Assembly: GCF_933775445.1 (NCBI RefSeq)
Contig: NC_065877.1
Location: 25,916,001 to 25,980,000 of the forward strand
Direction of reading: 5' to 3'
From: Argentina anserina
Lineage: Eukaryota > Streptophyta > Magnoliopsida > Rosales > Rosaceae
Length of the DNA: 64,000 nucleotides
Of the stretch, positions 53,436-64,000 are shown piece by piece; within the stretch, counting starts at the first letter, position 1, and each line of letters opens with the position of its first letter. Below the pieces are notes generated by a model. It was not told where the DNA came from and made no database searches. It was given only the letters and a program-made list of their open reading frames with translations. Made by a program: the position numbers and the translations under genes.

Positions 53436-56277
53436 TGTAATAACCCTAAGTTTCAAACAATATTTGAGTTTGATTTGAATTCTATAAAATTGTGAAATTT
53501 CATTAGAATGAATATGTTTGGTTACGACGTTATGTAACGAGTAACGGTTACGTTCTCGGAACATTTAATACGAAAAACGTTACGTTTCCGAACGAATATA
53601 TCGACTTTTATTTCGTCGCTCGGTTGCGAAAACTTCCTTCATGAAAGTTGTAGGGCTCGTCGATACGAGTTCGTGGACATGTCACGCGTTCGAATCGGAC
53701 GTTGTACGTAAAAGTTATTAATAACGGAAGTTAGTTTCCGATTTTAAGGGGGGTATAAAAGGAAATTTTGTGAAGTAGGGTTTCCATTTTCAGAAACCCT
53801 CTTCTCTCTCTTTCTCCCCGTCTCCCTTCTTCTCTCTCTCGAAGACTCCCTCTCTTCCTCTCGGCTTGCCAAACGATCTCCCTCCACCGAGGGACGTGCT
53901 CCTCACCGCCGGCACCAGCGACATCGCAGGCACGACGCGACGCACCACCGAGCAAGACCCGAGCCAACTCGCTGCCGTGAAGCTCGTCGCGCCTCGCCGG
54001 ACGACACGACTGCACCAAGCTCTCCAACGAGCTTCGGTGCCTCCAAGACCAAAAATATGTGAGGTTTCGACTCTAAATGATGTGGTGATTGTTGTTGTGT
54101 GTATTGTGGATGTTTTGGTTGATTTGTGGAGGAGATTGGAGTGAGATCGGGGAGGGGGAGAAATGATGAACACCACCGCCTTAGGCGGCGCGTGAGGGGG
54201 TATGGGGCAGTCTAGGGGTGGTCTGCGACCATAGGAAGAAAGAGGAGGAGGAGAGGATGAGTTTTGGGGCGGAGGTGGCGTGATACGCTCCGGCGTCGGG
54301 GAAGGCGCGTGGATCCCACGCGCGGTCGCCGGCGAGTGGCGCGTGTACCCCACGCGCCACCACGTGCGGCGGTGCGTGAATAGTATTCTAGAAGGGTATT
54401 TTGGTAATTTACTTACGTACGGTAAATGTAAATGTAAATTTTATTTACTTACGGTAAATATAAATTAAATTTTATTTACGTACGGTAAATGTAAATTAAA
54501 TTTTACCTACGGTAAATGTAAAAATAAATTACTTTCAGTAATTTGTAAAAGGTAATTTAATAAATTTTATTTACTGAGATTGTATTTACATTTCAATAGT
54601 ATTCGTACGTACAGAAATACGAAAGCAGTACGTATACGTACAAAAATACATAAAAGTATGTATACGTACAGAAATACGTACACAGTATGTACACTTACAG
54701 AAATACGTATTAATTGTGTATTTGTACAGTAATACATGAACAGTAAATTCGTAAAACCGAAAATTGCTGAACAGTAACCGATTATTACTGTTACGGCATT
54801 TAAAGGTTTACGAAACGTTTCTAAATTCTTTTCTTATCTTTTCAAGGTGATCGATAAATTAAGGAAAAGAATTACCTCCGGAAAATTGTGGAATTACGCA
54901 CGAGTCGATAAGGTGAGTAAAATCTCACATATTTACGAATCTACCCTCGCGGAGATTCAAGATTTTGCAAGAGTATTTAATAATGAATTACAACATGTAT
55001 ACAATATAGTGGATTACATATATACTGTATAAATTGTAATAAGTACATATATATATATAGTTCATTATATTATATACTGTTATTAATTCATTAGAAATGG
55101 TCATTTCGATGACGAAAAATTGTGTATTGAGCATGTGTTCGTGAAATACGACATGTATAAGATATAGTAGACTATATATATATTGTATAAATGGTAAATA
55201 AGTACGAATATATATAGTTTGCTATATAATATACTGTTATGATTTTATTGTGATTATATCGAGCATAATTTTGAGTTATACAATATGATGTGTGATTATT
55301 GTACGTGTTATTAACACGGTGATTGTTAAAATATCGATTTGTCTTCGGACTTGATTTTGTACAATATGATGTGATATTATTGTACGTGTTGGTAAGTCGG
55401 AACCTAGCCTTTGGCCGGGCGAAAGTTACGATACAGTTAGAGCTCTAGTCTGTCCGCCATAGTACTACATGTGAGGTAACGGGTGATTATCTGCTCATGA
55501 GTTCTCAGATTGTTTTGGATGTTGGGTAGCGGGTGGTTATCCAACATCAGCGTAGTACTGCATGTGAGGTAACGGGTGGTTATCTGCTCATGGGTACTCA
55601 GATTGTTTTGGATGTTGGGTAGCGGGTGGCTATCCAATGTCGGCGGTGTATTACGAGAGGGGTAACAGATGTGTACCAGCGTTCTTGGTACCCGTATTAT
55701 AAATGCATTTGGGTAACCAGAAGGGTTACTTAATTTCTCATGAGCGTTTTATTTCATATTTCTTTGGGACAACCAGATGGTCCGTCCATTGACTCATGAG
55801 GGCATTTATATTTGTTTATTGTGATTTTTCGTATATATTAATATGCGAACTATATTGTCATTTTACTCATACGAGCTATAAGCTTACCGGGTTTGTGTAT
55901 ACAATCCCGGTGCACCAATTCGATGGTGTAGGGGATAATTCCGCAGGTACTGATTAGTGGAGATTGAGTGACGACTCCGGAGACTCGAAGTCGTTCGTAT
56001 CCTGTTTGTGGTGAGATTTCTAGCGTGGATTTGTGTGTGAGAATTGGAGTGAATTTATTTGTGAGCTTTGTGAGAGATTGTGAGGATTATTACAGTTCCA
56101 TCTTATGTAATGTTAAATTATAAATTTGGTTGTAATAATCGGTTGACTGAGTTGTATTTGGAACTCAGAGATGATCCGCTGTGGCATTTCAAATAATTTC
56201 GATTCGTTGAGATTGTTTTGATGCTTAACGACTTTGAAATTTTGAGTTTTCAGGCTCGAAATTTTAGGGTCGTTACA
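53436..56277 (+). repeat. 5' LTR of the Gypsy element
   Basis: 2,842 bp. TATAAAA at 53754-53760, followed by a CT-rich stretch, marks the likely promoter. Later parts hold degenerate arrays of TACGGTAAATGTAAAT (54415-54530) and GTACAGAAATACG (54610-54725). A duplicated block of about 110 bp lies at 55460-55635 (GAGGTAACGGGTG, then GGATGTTGGGTAGCGGGTGG, twice). Confidence 0.93.
53754..53760 (+). promoter_or_regulatory. TATA box of the Gypsy LTR
   Basis: TATAAAA after a G run, with matching TATAAAA at 61333-61339 in the 3' LTR. The pyrimidine-rich stretch 40-60 bp downstream fits a plant transcription start. Confidence 0.6.
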
Positions 56278-56564
56278 GTTGGTATCAGAGCCTAAGTGCG
56301 TATTTGGCGATTATCAATATCATCCGGGAGCGATGATCCGACTGCAGGCGGGCACCCATCACATGCTCCTCGGTATTGATATGTCGTCGGGTACGCGAGA
56401 GTGTTTAGGAGCCATACCTTACGGTTTGGTCCTCTAGGGAGTATCGTGATGATACTTCGATGATTCATCTTATTCTGGAATGTCATGTTGATATCTATTG
56501 GATCTATTATGGCTGAAATTCGAGATTTCAGAAGTATTGACTAAGTGTTTCATTTTTGAAGGTG

Positions 56565-57506
56565 ATGAACTCTGATAAGGGCCGAGGACAGGGCCGAGGA
56601 TGGGCGAGAGGCCGAGGTCGAGGTAGGGCCACAGGCCGAGTCCGCAACGTGGAAAACCTTTATGAGGAGGCTGCTCCACAGGAAGAGCAGGTTGAGCCTG
56701 CTGCTACGGTTAGAGATGATGGACGAGTGTTGAAGCTGATCAAGGATATCAGTGCACTATCAGCGCCTACCTTTCATGGTGGACTAGATCATATGGTAGC
56801 TGACCATTGGATCGAGGGTATGGAGACATATTTTGAGATGATAGAGTGCACTGAGATTGAGAAGAGAAAGATAGCTGCTTTCTTTCTAAAAGATGATGCT
56901 CTAGACTGGTGGAAGAGCATGAGACAGACAGTGGATGTGGCTACATTCACATGGGAGGGTTTCACTGCCCTTTTCCGAGAGAAGTATTTTCCAGCCTCCG
57001 TACAGGAGAACTTAGAGCTTGAGTTTCTGGCACTAGTACAGGGAGACATGACGGTTAGAGAGTATGATGCTCGATTTTCGCAGCTGTACCGGTATGTCAG
57101 GCCTATGGGTGCGACCTCTTTAGCTCAGAAGTACCTACGAGGGCTGAAGCAAGAGTACAAGACCATGATATCAGTCCTTTGCCTGACTACAAGGGAGCAG
57201 ATATTTGAGAGTGCTATGAGCTTGGAGCAAGCAGAGAAGACTCAAGCAGGAGATGTGGGAAACAGAGATGCAAAGGGAAAAGGCAAGGCAATCTATACAG
57301 GCAGCGAGCACTCAGGGCCGAAGGGTAGGTCATGGAAGAGGCCAAGACCCCACTATCAGGCCCCGACAAGGGCACCACCCCTAGCTATCAGGGCAGCACC
57401 AATCAGACCATTAGTAGCGATGAGGTGTTATGGCTGCAACGAGATGGGACATTACGCCTCAGCATGTCCGAAACCGAAGAGAGCAGGCTGTCACCGGTGC
57501 GGGTAA
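56565..57506 (+). CDS. Gypsy gag polyprotein
   Basis: 313 aa from ATG 56565 to TAA 57504-57506. N-terminal arginine-glycine-rich stretch (GRGQGRGWARGRGRGRA), then the retrotransposon gag domain (HWIEGMETYFEMI, WWKSMRQ, LFREKYFP, FLALVQGDMTVREYDARF), and one complete CCHC knuckle (CYGCNEMGHYASACP). A second knuckle starts (CHRCG) and is cut by the TAA, with its second half (GHIARDC) continuing in the same frame in pol. The stop is therefore an interruption of one gag-pol frame, either a mutation or a readthrough signal. The next base after TAA is G. Confidence 0.93.
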   Translation: MNSDKGRGQGRGWARGRGRGRATGRVRNVENLYEEAAPQEEQVEPAATVRDDGRVLKLIKDISALSAPTFHGGLDHMVADHWIEGMETYFEMIECTEIEKRKIAAFFLKDDALDWWKSMRQTVDVATFTWEGFTALFREKYFPASVQENLELEFLALVQGDMTVREYDARFSQLYRYVRPMGATSLAQKYLRGLKQEYKTMISVLCLTTREQIFESAMSLEQAEKTQAGDVGNRDAKGKGKAIYTGSEHSGPKGRSWKRPRPHYQAPTRAPPLAIRAAPIRPLVAMRCYGCNEMGHYASACPKPKRAGCHRCG

Positions 57507-60500
57507 GTGGGACACATAGCTCGAGATTGTACACGACCCCTTCAGAGTAGACAGGAACGGCCGCAGAGACAACTACCAGCGGGGCAAGCTAGAGTGTTCG
57601 CAGTGGGTCAGCGAGACACAGGGGTGGAAGATACATTATCACTTTTTGACTACCTTGCTAGAGTACTGTTTGATACGGGAGCATCGCATTCATTTATTGC
57701 TAGTTCGGTAGTAGAGATGCTAGGATTGATTCCTACACCTCTTGGAAACGCTTTATGTGTCACTTCGCCCCTCGGAGTGTCACTTGAGTTAGAGACAATC
57801 TGCAAAGCTTGTCCGATTTTGATTGGAAGTAGAGAGTTCTCTGCTTCGTTGATTGTGATTCCGGATCACACTTATGATGTGATCTTGGGGATTGATTGGT
57901 TGAGACCACAGCATGCTGTGATTGATTGTTTTGACATGGTGGTGTCATTTCATAGACCTGGGGAGCCAGTGTTTCGTTATCGTTGCCTCAAGTCGGATAA
58001 CGCCATGAGATCAGGAGTTTTAGCACACGTGGAGTCGGTGGATCAGAAAGTAACTATCGCAGACATTGTGGTAGTATCTGAGTTTGGTGAAGTGTTCCAA
58101 GAGATACCGGGGCTACCTCCTCGAAGAGTGGTAGATTTCTGCATTGATGTAGTACCTGGTACAGCACCTGTGTCAAAGACGCCTTATAGAATGGGACAGA
58201 ATGAACTTAAGGAGCTGAAGGTGCAGATCGATGAGCTATTAGACCAAGGGTTCATTAGACCTAGTGTTTCACCTTGGGGAGCACCTGTGTTATTCGTGAA
58301 GAAGAAAGATGGTTCTCTACGGTTATGTGTAGACTACAGAGAACTGAACAAGGTGACCATCAAGAATAGGTACCCCTTACCTAGGATTGATGACTTGTTC
58401 GATCAGCTCAAAGGTGCTACAGTGTTCTCTAAGATTGATTTGAGATCCGGTTATCATCAGCTCAGAGTGAAGGAAGAAGATATATCGAAGACAGCTTTCA
58501 GGACCCGGTATGGACATTATGAGTTTGTTGTCATGCCATTTGGTCTAACAAATGCACCAGTTGTTTTTATGAGTTTGATGAACCAAGTATTTAGCCCTTA
58601 CTTGGATGAGTTTGTCATGGTGTTTGTGGATGACATTCTGATATACTCCAAGACACAAGAAGAACATGTGGTGCATCTGAGAACGGTGTTGCAGACCCTG
58701 AAGGAGGCGAGATTGTATGCCAAGCTAGAGAAGTGTGAATTCTGGAAAGGAGAGGTCAAATTTCTTGGTCATGTTGTCTCCAAAGATGGAGTATTAGTGG
58801 ACCCATCAAAGGTAGAGGCAGTAAAGAATTGGAGTCGTCCAAAGAAACCTACAGAGATTCGTAGTTTCCTCGGTTTGGCAGGTTACTACAGGAGGTTTAT
58901 CGAGGGGTTTTCTAGTATTGCATCTTCATTGACCAAGTTGACCAAGAAAGATACTCCGTTCGTGTGGACGGATACATGTGAGGAAACATTCAACAAACTA
59001 AAGACCAGATTGACCACAGCCCCAGTGTTGACGATTCCTTCAAGTGGTGGTGGCTACGTTATTTACAGTGATGCTTCGCTCCAAGGGTTGGGTTGTGTGT
59101 TGATGCAGCATGGAGGAGTTATTGCTTATGGCTCGAGACAGTTGAAGATTCATGAGAAGAATTATCCGACACACGACCTAGAGCTTGCAGCAGTTGTGTT
59201 TGCACTGAAGATTTGGAGACATTACTTGTATGGTGAGAAGTTTCAACTCTTTTCAGATCATAAGAGTTTGAAGTATTTGTTCTCACAGAAGGAGCTGAAT
59301 ATGAGGCAGAGGAGATGGATGGAACTCCTCAAGGATTATGACTTCACACTGGAGTACCACCCGGGAAAGGCAAATGTAGTGGCCGATGCTTTGAGCAGGA
59401 AACCGAGAGGTGTAGTGGCCTCACTTATGGTTCAGGAATGGTTCATGCTCGAAACTGCATCAGAGTTTGATTTGGTACCATCGGGAGGAGAACCAAGGGT
59501 CTTTCTTGGTAGCATCACGGTGCAACCCTCATTGATCACGAGGATCATACAGGGTCAGGCGCAAGACAAATTCTCACAGGCTAAGTTGGCAGATCTTGTA
59601 GTTGATACGCTTGATGAATGCCTTTTTGAGTGGAGAGTTGGACCCGATGGAGGGTTGAGGTTTGGGGCAAGATTGTGTGTCCCAGATTGTGATGATCTTC
59701 GGGAGGAGGTCCTTCGTACGGCACATCGATCACGTTATACCGTTCATCCAAGGAACACTAAGATGTACAAGGACCTATGCAGGCAATTCTGGTGGAACGG
59801 TATGAAGAAAGATGTGGCAGAGTTCGTATCGAAGTGCCTTACGTGTCAGCAAGTTAAAGCAGAACATCAACGACCAGCTGGCATGTTGAAATCACTGACT
59901 ATTCCTCTTTGGAAGTGGGAGCAGATATCTATGGATTTTGTAACTAGATTGCCTAGATCGAAGAAGGGTCACGATGCTATATGGGTGATTGTTGATCGGT
60001 TAACGAAGTCAGCCCATTTTCTTCCAGTATCGATGAAGTATTCAGTGGACGTGCTAGGGAAACTATATGTGGATGAGGTAGTGAGACTTCATGGTGCTCC
60101 AGTTTCTATTGTTTCTGATCGTGATGCACGTTTCACTTCGAAGTTCTGGGGTGGTTTGCAGAAGGCGATGGGTACTACCTTAGATATGAGTACAGCTTTT
60201 CACCCTCAGACTGATGGACAGACGGAGAGGGTGAATCAGGTGATGGAAGACATGTTGAGGGCATGTGTGCTGGATTTCAAGGGTAGCTGGGAAGATCATT
60301 TGAGATTGATTGAGTTTGCCTACAACAACAGCTACCATTCTAGCATTGGCATGGCACCTTATGAGGCACTTTATGGTAGACCATGTCGATCTCCGATCTG
60401 TTGGGCCGAAGTTGGTGATGAGGCACTGATGGGACCAGAGGTGGTTCAGGAAACCACGGAGAAGATCTCGATCATTCGAGATAGAATCCGGACCGCCCAG

Positions 60501-60842
60501 AGCAGACAGAAGAGCTATGCGGACTTGAAGAGGAGACATGTGGAATTTGAGATCGGCGATCATGTGTTCTTGAAAGTTTCACCTATGAGGGGTGTAGTGA
60601 GATTCGGCAAGAAGGGAAAGTTGGCACCAAGGTACGTTGGACCCTTTGAGATACTTGAGAAGGTGGGCGAACTAGCATATCGACTAGCCTTGCCTACTAG
60701 CATGTCGGGTGTTCACAATGTCTTCCACATTTCCATGTTAAGGAAGTATGTACCAGATGAGTCACATGTTATCGATCATAGCACCATTGAAGTGAAGGAA
60801 AATGCTACATTTGTCGTTGAGCCGGTTCGTATTTTGGATTGA
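57507..60842 (+). CDS. Gypsy pol polyprotein: protease, RT, RNase H, integrase
   Basis: 1,111 codons in the same frame as gag, beginning directly after the gag stop; there is no ATG at the start. Aspartic protease ([17 protein letters not shown]) comes first, then reverse transcriptase ([35 protein letters not shown]). RNase H follows ([29 protein letters not shown]), then integrase with an HHCC finger ([11 protein letters not shown]) and DDE core ([37 protein letters not shown]). The GPFEI and [12 protein letters not shown] motifs of Gypsy integrase C-termini close it. It ends at TGA 60840-60842, before a 43-codon tail in the same frame. No frameshift was found over more than 3.3 kb. Confidence 0.95.
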   Translation: MGHIARDCTRPLQSRQERPQRQLPAGQARVFAVGQRDTGVEDTLSLFDYLARVLFDTGASHSFIASSVVEMLGLIPTPLGNALCVTSPLGVSLELETICKACPILIGSREFSASLIVIPDHTYDVILGIDWLRPQHAVIDCFDMVVSFHRPGEPVFRYRCLKSDNAMRSGVLAHVESVDQKVTIADIVVVSEFGEVFQEIPGLPPRRVVDFCIDVVPGTAPVSKTPYRMGQNELKELKVQIDELLDQGFIRPSVSPWGAPVLFVKKKDGSLRLCVDYRELNKVTIKNRYPLPRIDDLFDQLKGATVFSKIDLRSGYHQLRVKEEDISKTAFRTRYGHYEFVVMPFGLTNAPVVFMSLMNQVFSPYLDEFVMVFVDDILIYSKTQEEHVVHLRTVLQTLKEARLYAKLEKCEFWKGEVKFLGHVVSKDGVLVDPSKVEAVKNWSRPKKPTEIRSFLGLAGYYRRFIEGFSSIASSLTKLTKKDTPFVWTDTCEETFNKLKTRLTTAPVLTIPSSGGGYVIYSDASLQGLGCVLMQHGGVIAYGSRQLKIHEKNYPTHDLELAAVVFALKIWRHYLYGEKFQLFSDHKSLKYLFSQKELNMRQRRWMELLKDYDFTLEYHPGKANVVADALSRKPRGVVASLMVQEWFMLETASEFDLVPSGGEPRVFLGSITVQPSLITRIIQGQAQDKFSQAKLADLVVDTLDECLFEWRVGPDGGLRFGARLCVPDCDDLREEVLRTAHRSRYTVHPRNTKMYKDLCRQFWWNGMKKDVAEFVSKCLTCQQVKAEHQRPAGMLKSLTIPLWKWEQISMDFVTRLPRSKKGHDAIWVIVDRLTKSAHFLPVSMKYSVDVLGKLYVDEVVRLHGAPVSIVSDRDARFTSKFWGGLQKAMGTTLDMSTAFHPQTDGQTERVNQVMEDMLRACVLDFKGSWEDHLRLIEFAYNNSYHSSIGMAPYEALYGRPCRSPICWAEVGDEALMGPEVVQETTEKISIIRDRIRTAQSRQKSYADLKRRHVEFEIGDHVFLKVSPMRGVVRFGKKGKLAPRYVGPFEILEKVGELAYRLALPTSMSGVHNVFHISMLRKYVPDESHVIDHSTIEVKENATFVVEPVRILD

Positions 60843-60974
60843 TCCACAAAGAAGCTTCGGAGGAAAGAAGTTGAGTTAGTCAAGGTGTTGTGGAGTCACC
60901 ATGATGAGGGTGATTCATCTTGGGAGCTAGAGTCAGACATGATGACCAGATATCCACAGTTGTTTGTTGAGTGA
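60843..60974 (+). other. Chromodomain-like tail of Gypsy pol, cut off by a stop
   Basis: Same frame as pol after the TGA, 43 codons then TGA 60972-60974. Reads ELVKVLWSHHDEGDSSWELE then ESDMMTRYPQLFVE, the shape of the chromodomain-like end of Tekay/Del integrases, which is thought to guide insertion into heterochromatin. Confidence 0.75.
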
Positions 60975-61014
60975 GTTTGAATTTCGGGACGAAATTCATT
61001 TAAGGGGGGTAGAT

Positions 61015-63765
61015 TGTAATAACCCTAAATTTGAAACAATATTTGAGTTTGATTTGAATTCTATAAAATTGTGAAATTTCATTAGAATGAATGTGTTTGG
61101 TTACGACGTTATGTAACGAGTAACGGTTACGTTCTCGGAACGTTTAATTCGAAAAACGTTACGTTTCCGAACGAATATATCGACTTTTATTTCGTCGCTC
61201 GGTTGTGAAAACTTCCTTCACGAACGTTGTAGGGATCGTCGATACGAGTTCGTGGACATGTCACGCGTTCGAATCGGACGTTGTACGTAAAAGTTATTAA
61301 TGACGGAAGTTAGTTTCCGATTTTAAGGGGGGTATAAAAGGATATTTTGTGAAGTAGGGTTTCCATTTTCAGAAACCCTCTTCTCTCTCTTTCTCCCCGC
61401 CTCCCTTCTCCTTCTCTCTCCCGAAGACTCCCTCTCTTCCTCTCGGCTTGCCAAACGATCTCCCTCCACCGAGGGACGTGCTCCTCACCGCCGGCACCAG
61501 CGACATCACAGGCACGACGCGATGCACCACCGAGCAAGACCCGAAACAACTCGCTGCCGTGAAGCTCGTCGCGCCTCGCCGGACCGCACGACTGCACCAA
61601 GCTCTCCGACGAGCTTCGGTGCCTCCAAGACCAAAAATAGGTGAGGTTTCGACTCTAAATGATGTGGTGATTGTTGTTGTGTGTATTGTGGATGTTTTGG
61701 TTGATTTGTGGAGGAGATTGGAGTGAGATCGGGGAGGGGGAGAAATGATGAACACCGCCGCCTTAGGCGGCGCGTGAGGGGGTATGGGGCAGTCTAGGGG
61801 TGGTCTGCGACCATAGGAAGAAAGAGGAGGAGGAGAGGATGAGTTTTGGGGCGGAGGTGGCGTGATACGCTCCGGCGTCGGGGAAGGCGCGTGGGTCCCA
61901 CACGCGGTCGCCGGCGAGTGGCGCGTGAATAGTATTCCAGAAGGGTATTTTGGTAATTTACTTACGTACGGTAAATGTAAATGTAAATTTTATTTACGTA
62001 CGGTAAATGTAAATTAAATTTTATTTACGTACGGTAAATGTAAATTAATTTTTACCTACGGTAAATGTAAAAATAAATTACTTTCAGTAATTGTAAAAAG
62101 TAATTTGTAAAAGGTAATTTAGTAAATTTTATTTACTGAAATTGTATTTACATTTGAATAGTATTCGTACGTACAGAAATACGAAAGCAGTCCGTATACG
62201 TACAAAAATACATAAAAGTATGTATACGTACACAGTATGTACACTTACAGAAATACGTACACAGTATGTACACTTACAGAAATACGTATTAATTGTGTAT
62301 TTGTACAGTAATACGTGAATTAATACTGTTACGGCATTTAAAGGTTTACGAAACGTTTCTAAATTCTTTTCTTATCTTTTCAAGGTGATCGATAAATTAA
62401 GGAAAAGAATTACCTCAGGAAAATTGTGGAATTACGCACGAGTCGATAAGGTGAGTAAAATCTCACATATTTACGAATCTACCCTCGCGGAGATTCAAGA
62501 TTTTGCAAGAGTATTTAATAATGAATTACAACATGTATACAATATAGTGGATTACATATATACTGTATAAATGGTAATAAGTACATATATATATATAGTT
62601 CATTATATTATATACTGTTATTAATTCATTAGAAATGGTCATTTCGATGACGAAAAATTGTATATTGAGCATGTGTTCGTGAAATACGACATGTATAGGA
62701 TATATTGGACTATATATATATTGTATAAATGGTAAATAAGTACGAATATATATAGTTTGCTATATAATATACTGTTATGATTTTATTGTGATTATATCGA
62801 GCATAATTTTGAGTTGTACAATATGATGTGTGATTATTGTACGTGTTATTAACACGGTGATTGTTAAAATGTCGATTTGTCTTCGGACTTGATTTTGTAC
62901 AATATGATGTGAGATTATTGTACGTGTTGGCAAGTCGGAACCTAGCCTTTGGCCGGGCGAAAGTTACGATACAGTTAGAGCTCTAGTCTGTCCGCCATAG
63001 TACTACATGTGAGGTAACGGGTGGTTATCCAACATCAGCGTAGTACTGCATGTGAGGTAACAGGTGGTTATCTGCTCATGGGTACTCAGATTGTTTTGGA
63101 TGTTGGGTAGCGGGTGGCTATCCAATGTCGGCGGTGTATTACGAGAGGGGTAACAGATGTGTACCAGCATTCTTGGTACCCGTATTATAAATGCATTTGG
63201 GTAACCAGAAGGGTTACTTAATTTCTCATGAGCGTTTTATTTCATATTTCTTTGGGACAACCAGATGGGCCGTCCATTGACTCATGAGGGCATTTATATT
63301 TGTTGATTGTGATTTTTCGTATATATTAATATGCGAACTATATTGTCATTTTACTCATACGAGCTATAAGCTTACCGGGTTTGTGTATACAATCCCGGTG
63401 CACCAATTCGATGGTGTAGGGGATAATTCCGCAGGTACTGATTAGTGGAGATTGAGTGACGACTCCGGAGACTCGAAGTCGTTCGTATCCTGTTTGTGGT
63501 GAGATTTCTAGCGTGGATTTGTGTGTGAGAATTGGAGTGAATTTATTTGTGAGCTTTGTGAGAGATTGTGAGAATTATTACAGTTCCATCTTATGTAATG
63601 TTAAATTATAAATTTGGTTGTAATAATCGGTTGACTGAGTTGTATTTGGAACTCAGAAATGATCCGCTGTGGCATTTCAAATAATTTCGATTCGTTGAGA
63701 TTGTTTTGATGTTTAACGACTTTGAAATTTTGAGTTTTCAGGCTCGAAATTTTAGGGTCGTTACA
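61015..63765 (+). repeat. 3' LTR of the Gypsy element
   Basis: 2,751 bp. Differs from the 5' LTR by scattered substitutions and by length changes in its repeated parts: a 35-40 bp loss near 61920, small changes in the TACGG and GTACAG arrays, and loss of most of one 110-bp duplicate near 63020. Confidence 0.93.
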
Positions 63766-64000
63766 AGCAAGTTGATGAAATAACGTGTCTTTTTCATTTA
63801 CTTTAGGATACTTTATAGTTAAGATGACACTCAAGTAGAAAATGAGTAGTTATTGTCGGCGTGAATCCGGCCGGTAATCACGGACCGTGATTCCCTCCGT
63901 GAATCACGGAGGGATTAGTGGTATATTAGATTATATAATCAATCTGTGTATCAAACATTCAATCAATCTATATAGTATTTACTTTCTACTTGGCATCAGA
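63766..64000. other. Right-edge segment with hairpins and a possible LTR end
   Basis: After the Gypsy target duplication comes a stretch with two nested inverted repeats (ATCACGGACCGTGAT at 63877-63891 and TCCCTCCGTGAATCACGGAGGGA at about 63891-63913). The window closes with TTCTACTTGGCATCAGA. The last bases resemble a tRNA-Met primer-binding site (TTGGTATCAGA) with one change, so about 63854-63988 could be a short 5' LTR of an element lying beyond the window. No gene seen. Confidence 0.4.

Larger units (their letters stand above)
53436..63765 (+). mobile_element. Gypsy LTR retrotransposon, full length
   Basis: 10,330 bp. LTRs 53436-56277 (2,842 bp) and 61015-63765 (2,751 bp) start TGTAATAACCCTAA and end GGTCGTTACA. 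Perfect target duplication AGCAA at 53431-53435 and 63766-63770. Primer-binding site TTGGTATCAGAGCC at 56279-56292 (tRNA-Met). Polypurine tract TTAAGGGGGGTAGA just before the 3' LTR. Domain order gag, protease, RT, RNase H, integrase, then a chromodomain-like tail puts it among chromovirus Gypsy elements, probably the Tekay/Del lineage (very long LTRs fit). Two in-frame stops: TAA inside the second zinc knuckle (57504-57506) and TGA before the tail (60840-60842). Confidence 0.96.

Noticed and set aside
53790..54353. 187-codon frame on the minus strand of the Gypsy LTR.
   Set aside because: Antisense to the LTR, low complexity, and shortened by changes in the other LTR.

Overview
The window is plant nuclear DNA, most likely from a eudicot. 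The evidence is short GT-AG introns (plus two GC-AG introns) in AT-rich DNA, plant-only gene families (a CBL calcium sensor, a CYP90 brassinosteroid P450, GEX1, a TFIIIA gene with the plant 5S-rRNA-mimic cassette), and Copia, Gypsy, hAT-like and SINE elements. The species cannot be fixed from the sequence alone.

Layout, left to right. 1-1040 (-): start of a PPR gene running off the left edge. 1660-2890: unassigned segment, a TGTCAC minisatellite and a decayed AAA-ATPase fragment. 3786-6442 (+): phospholipase D alpha4/epsilon, 4 exons. 7769-9777 (+): CBL10-like calcium sensor, 9 exons. 10002-15551 (-): Copia element 1, 220 bp past the CBL10 stop. 15853-16241 (-): tRNA-derived SINE with a 14-bp target duplication. 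18562-22037 (-): CYP90D1-type brassinosteroid C-23 hydroxylase, 8 exons. 24651-27409 (-): small one-pass membrane protein, 2 exons. 27840-29822 (+): TFIIIA locus with two tandem 5S-rRNA-mimic cassettes. 31649-38531 (-): DEAD-box helicase RH20, 10 exons. 38985-39708: hAT-like non-autonomous element. 39945-46823 (+): F-box pseudogene split by Copia element 2 (40421-45833, -). 47777-50031 (+): GEX1, 6 exons. 53436-63765 (+): full-length Gypsy element of about 10.3 kb. At the right edge there is a hairpin-rich stretch ending in a possible primer-binding site.

The host genes do not form a pathway. They cover lipid signalling (PLD), calcium/salt signalling (CBL10), hormone synthesis (CYP90D1), 5S rRNA transcription (TFIIIA), RNA remodelling (RH20) and nuclear fusion in fertilisation (GEX1). 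Exon models were built by hand from homology and splice sites; for the six intact multi-exon genes the coding lengths sum to whole codons and match the usual family sizes.

The most unusual locus is TFIIIA. In plants this gene carries a cassette exon that imitates 5S rRNA and controls its own splicing. Here the cassette is present twice in tandem, each copy behind its own acceptor. The first-finger exon has an in-frame stop, no visible start codon and an apparent frameshift before finger 2, while the large last exon is fully open. Other points of note are exon-end duplications inside introns of PLD and RH20, two GC-AG introns, a C-terminal extension on CYP90D1, and two related Copia elements whose LTRs are almost identical although their reading frames are broken.
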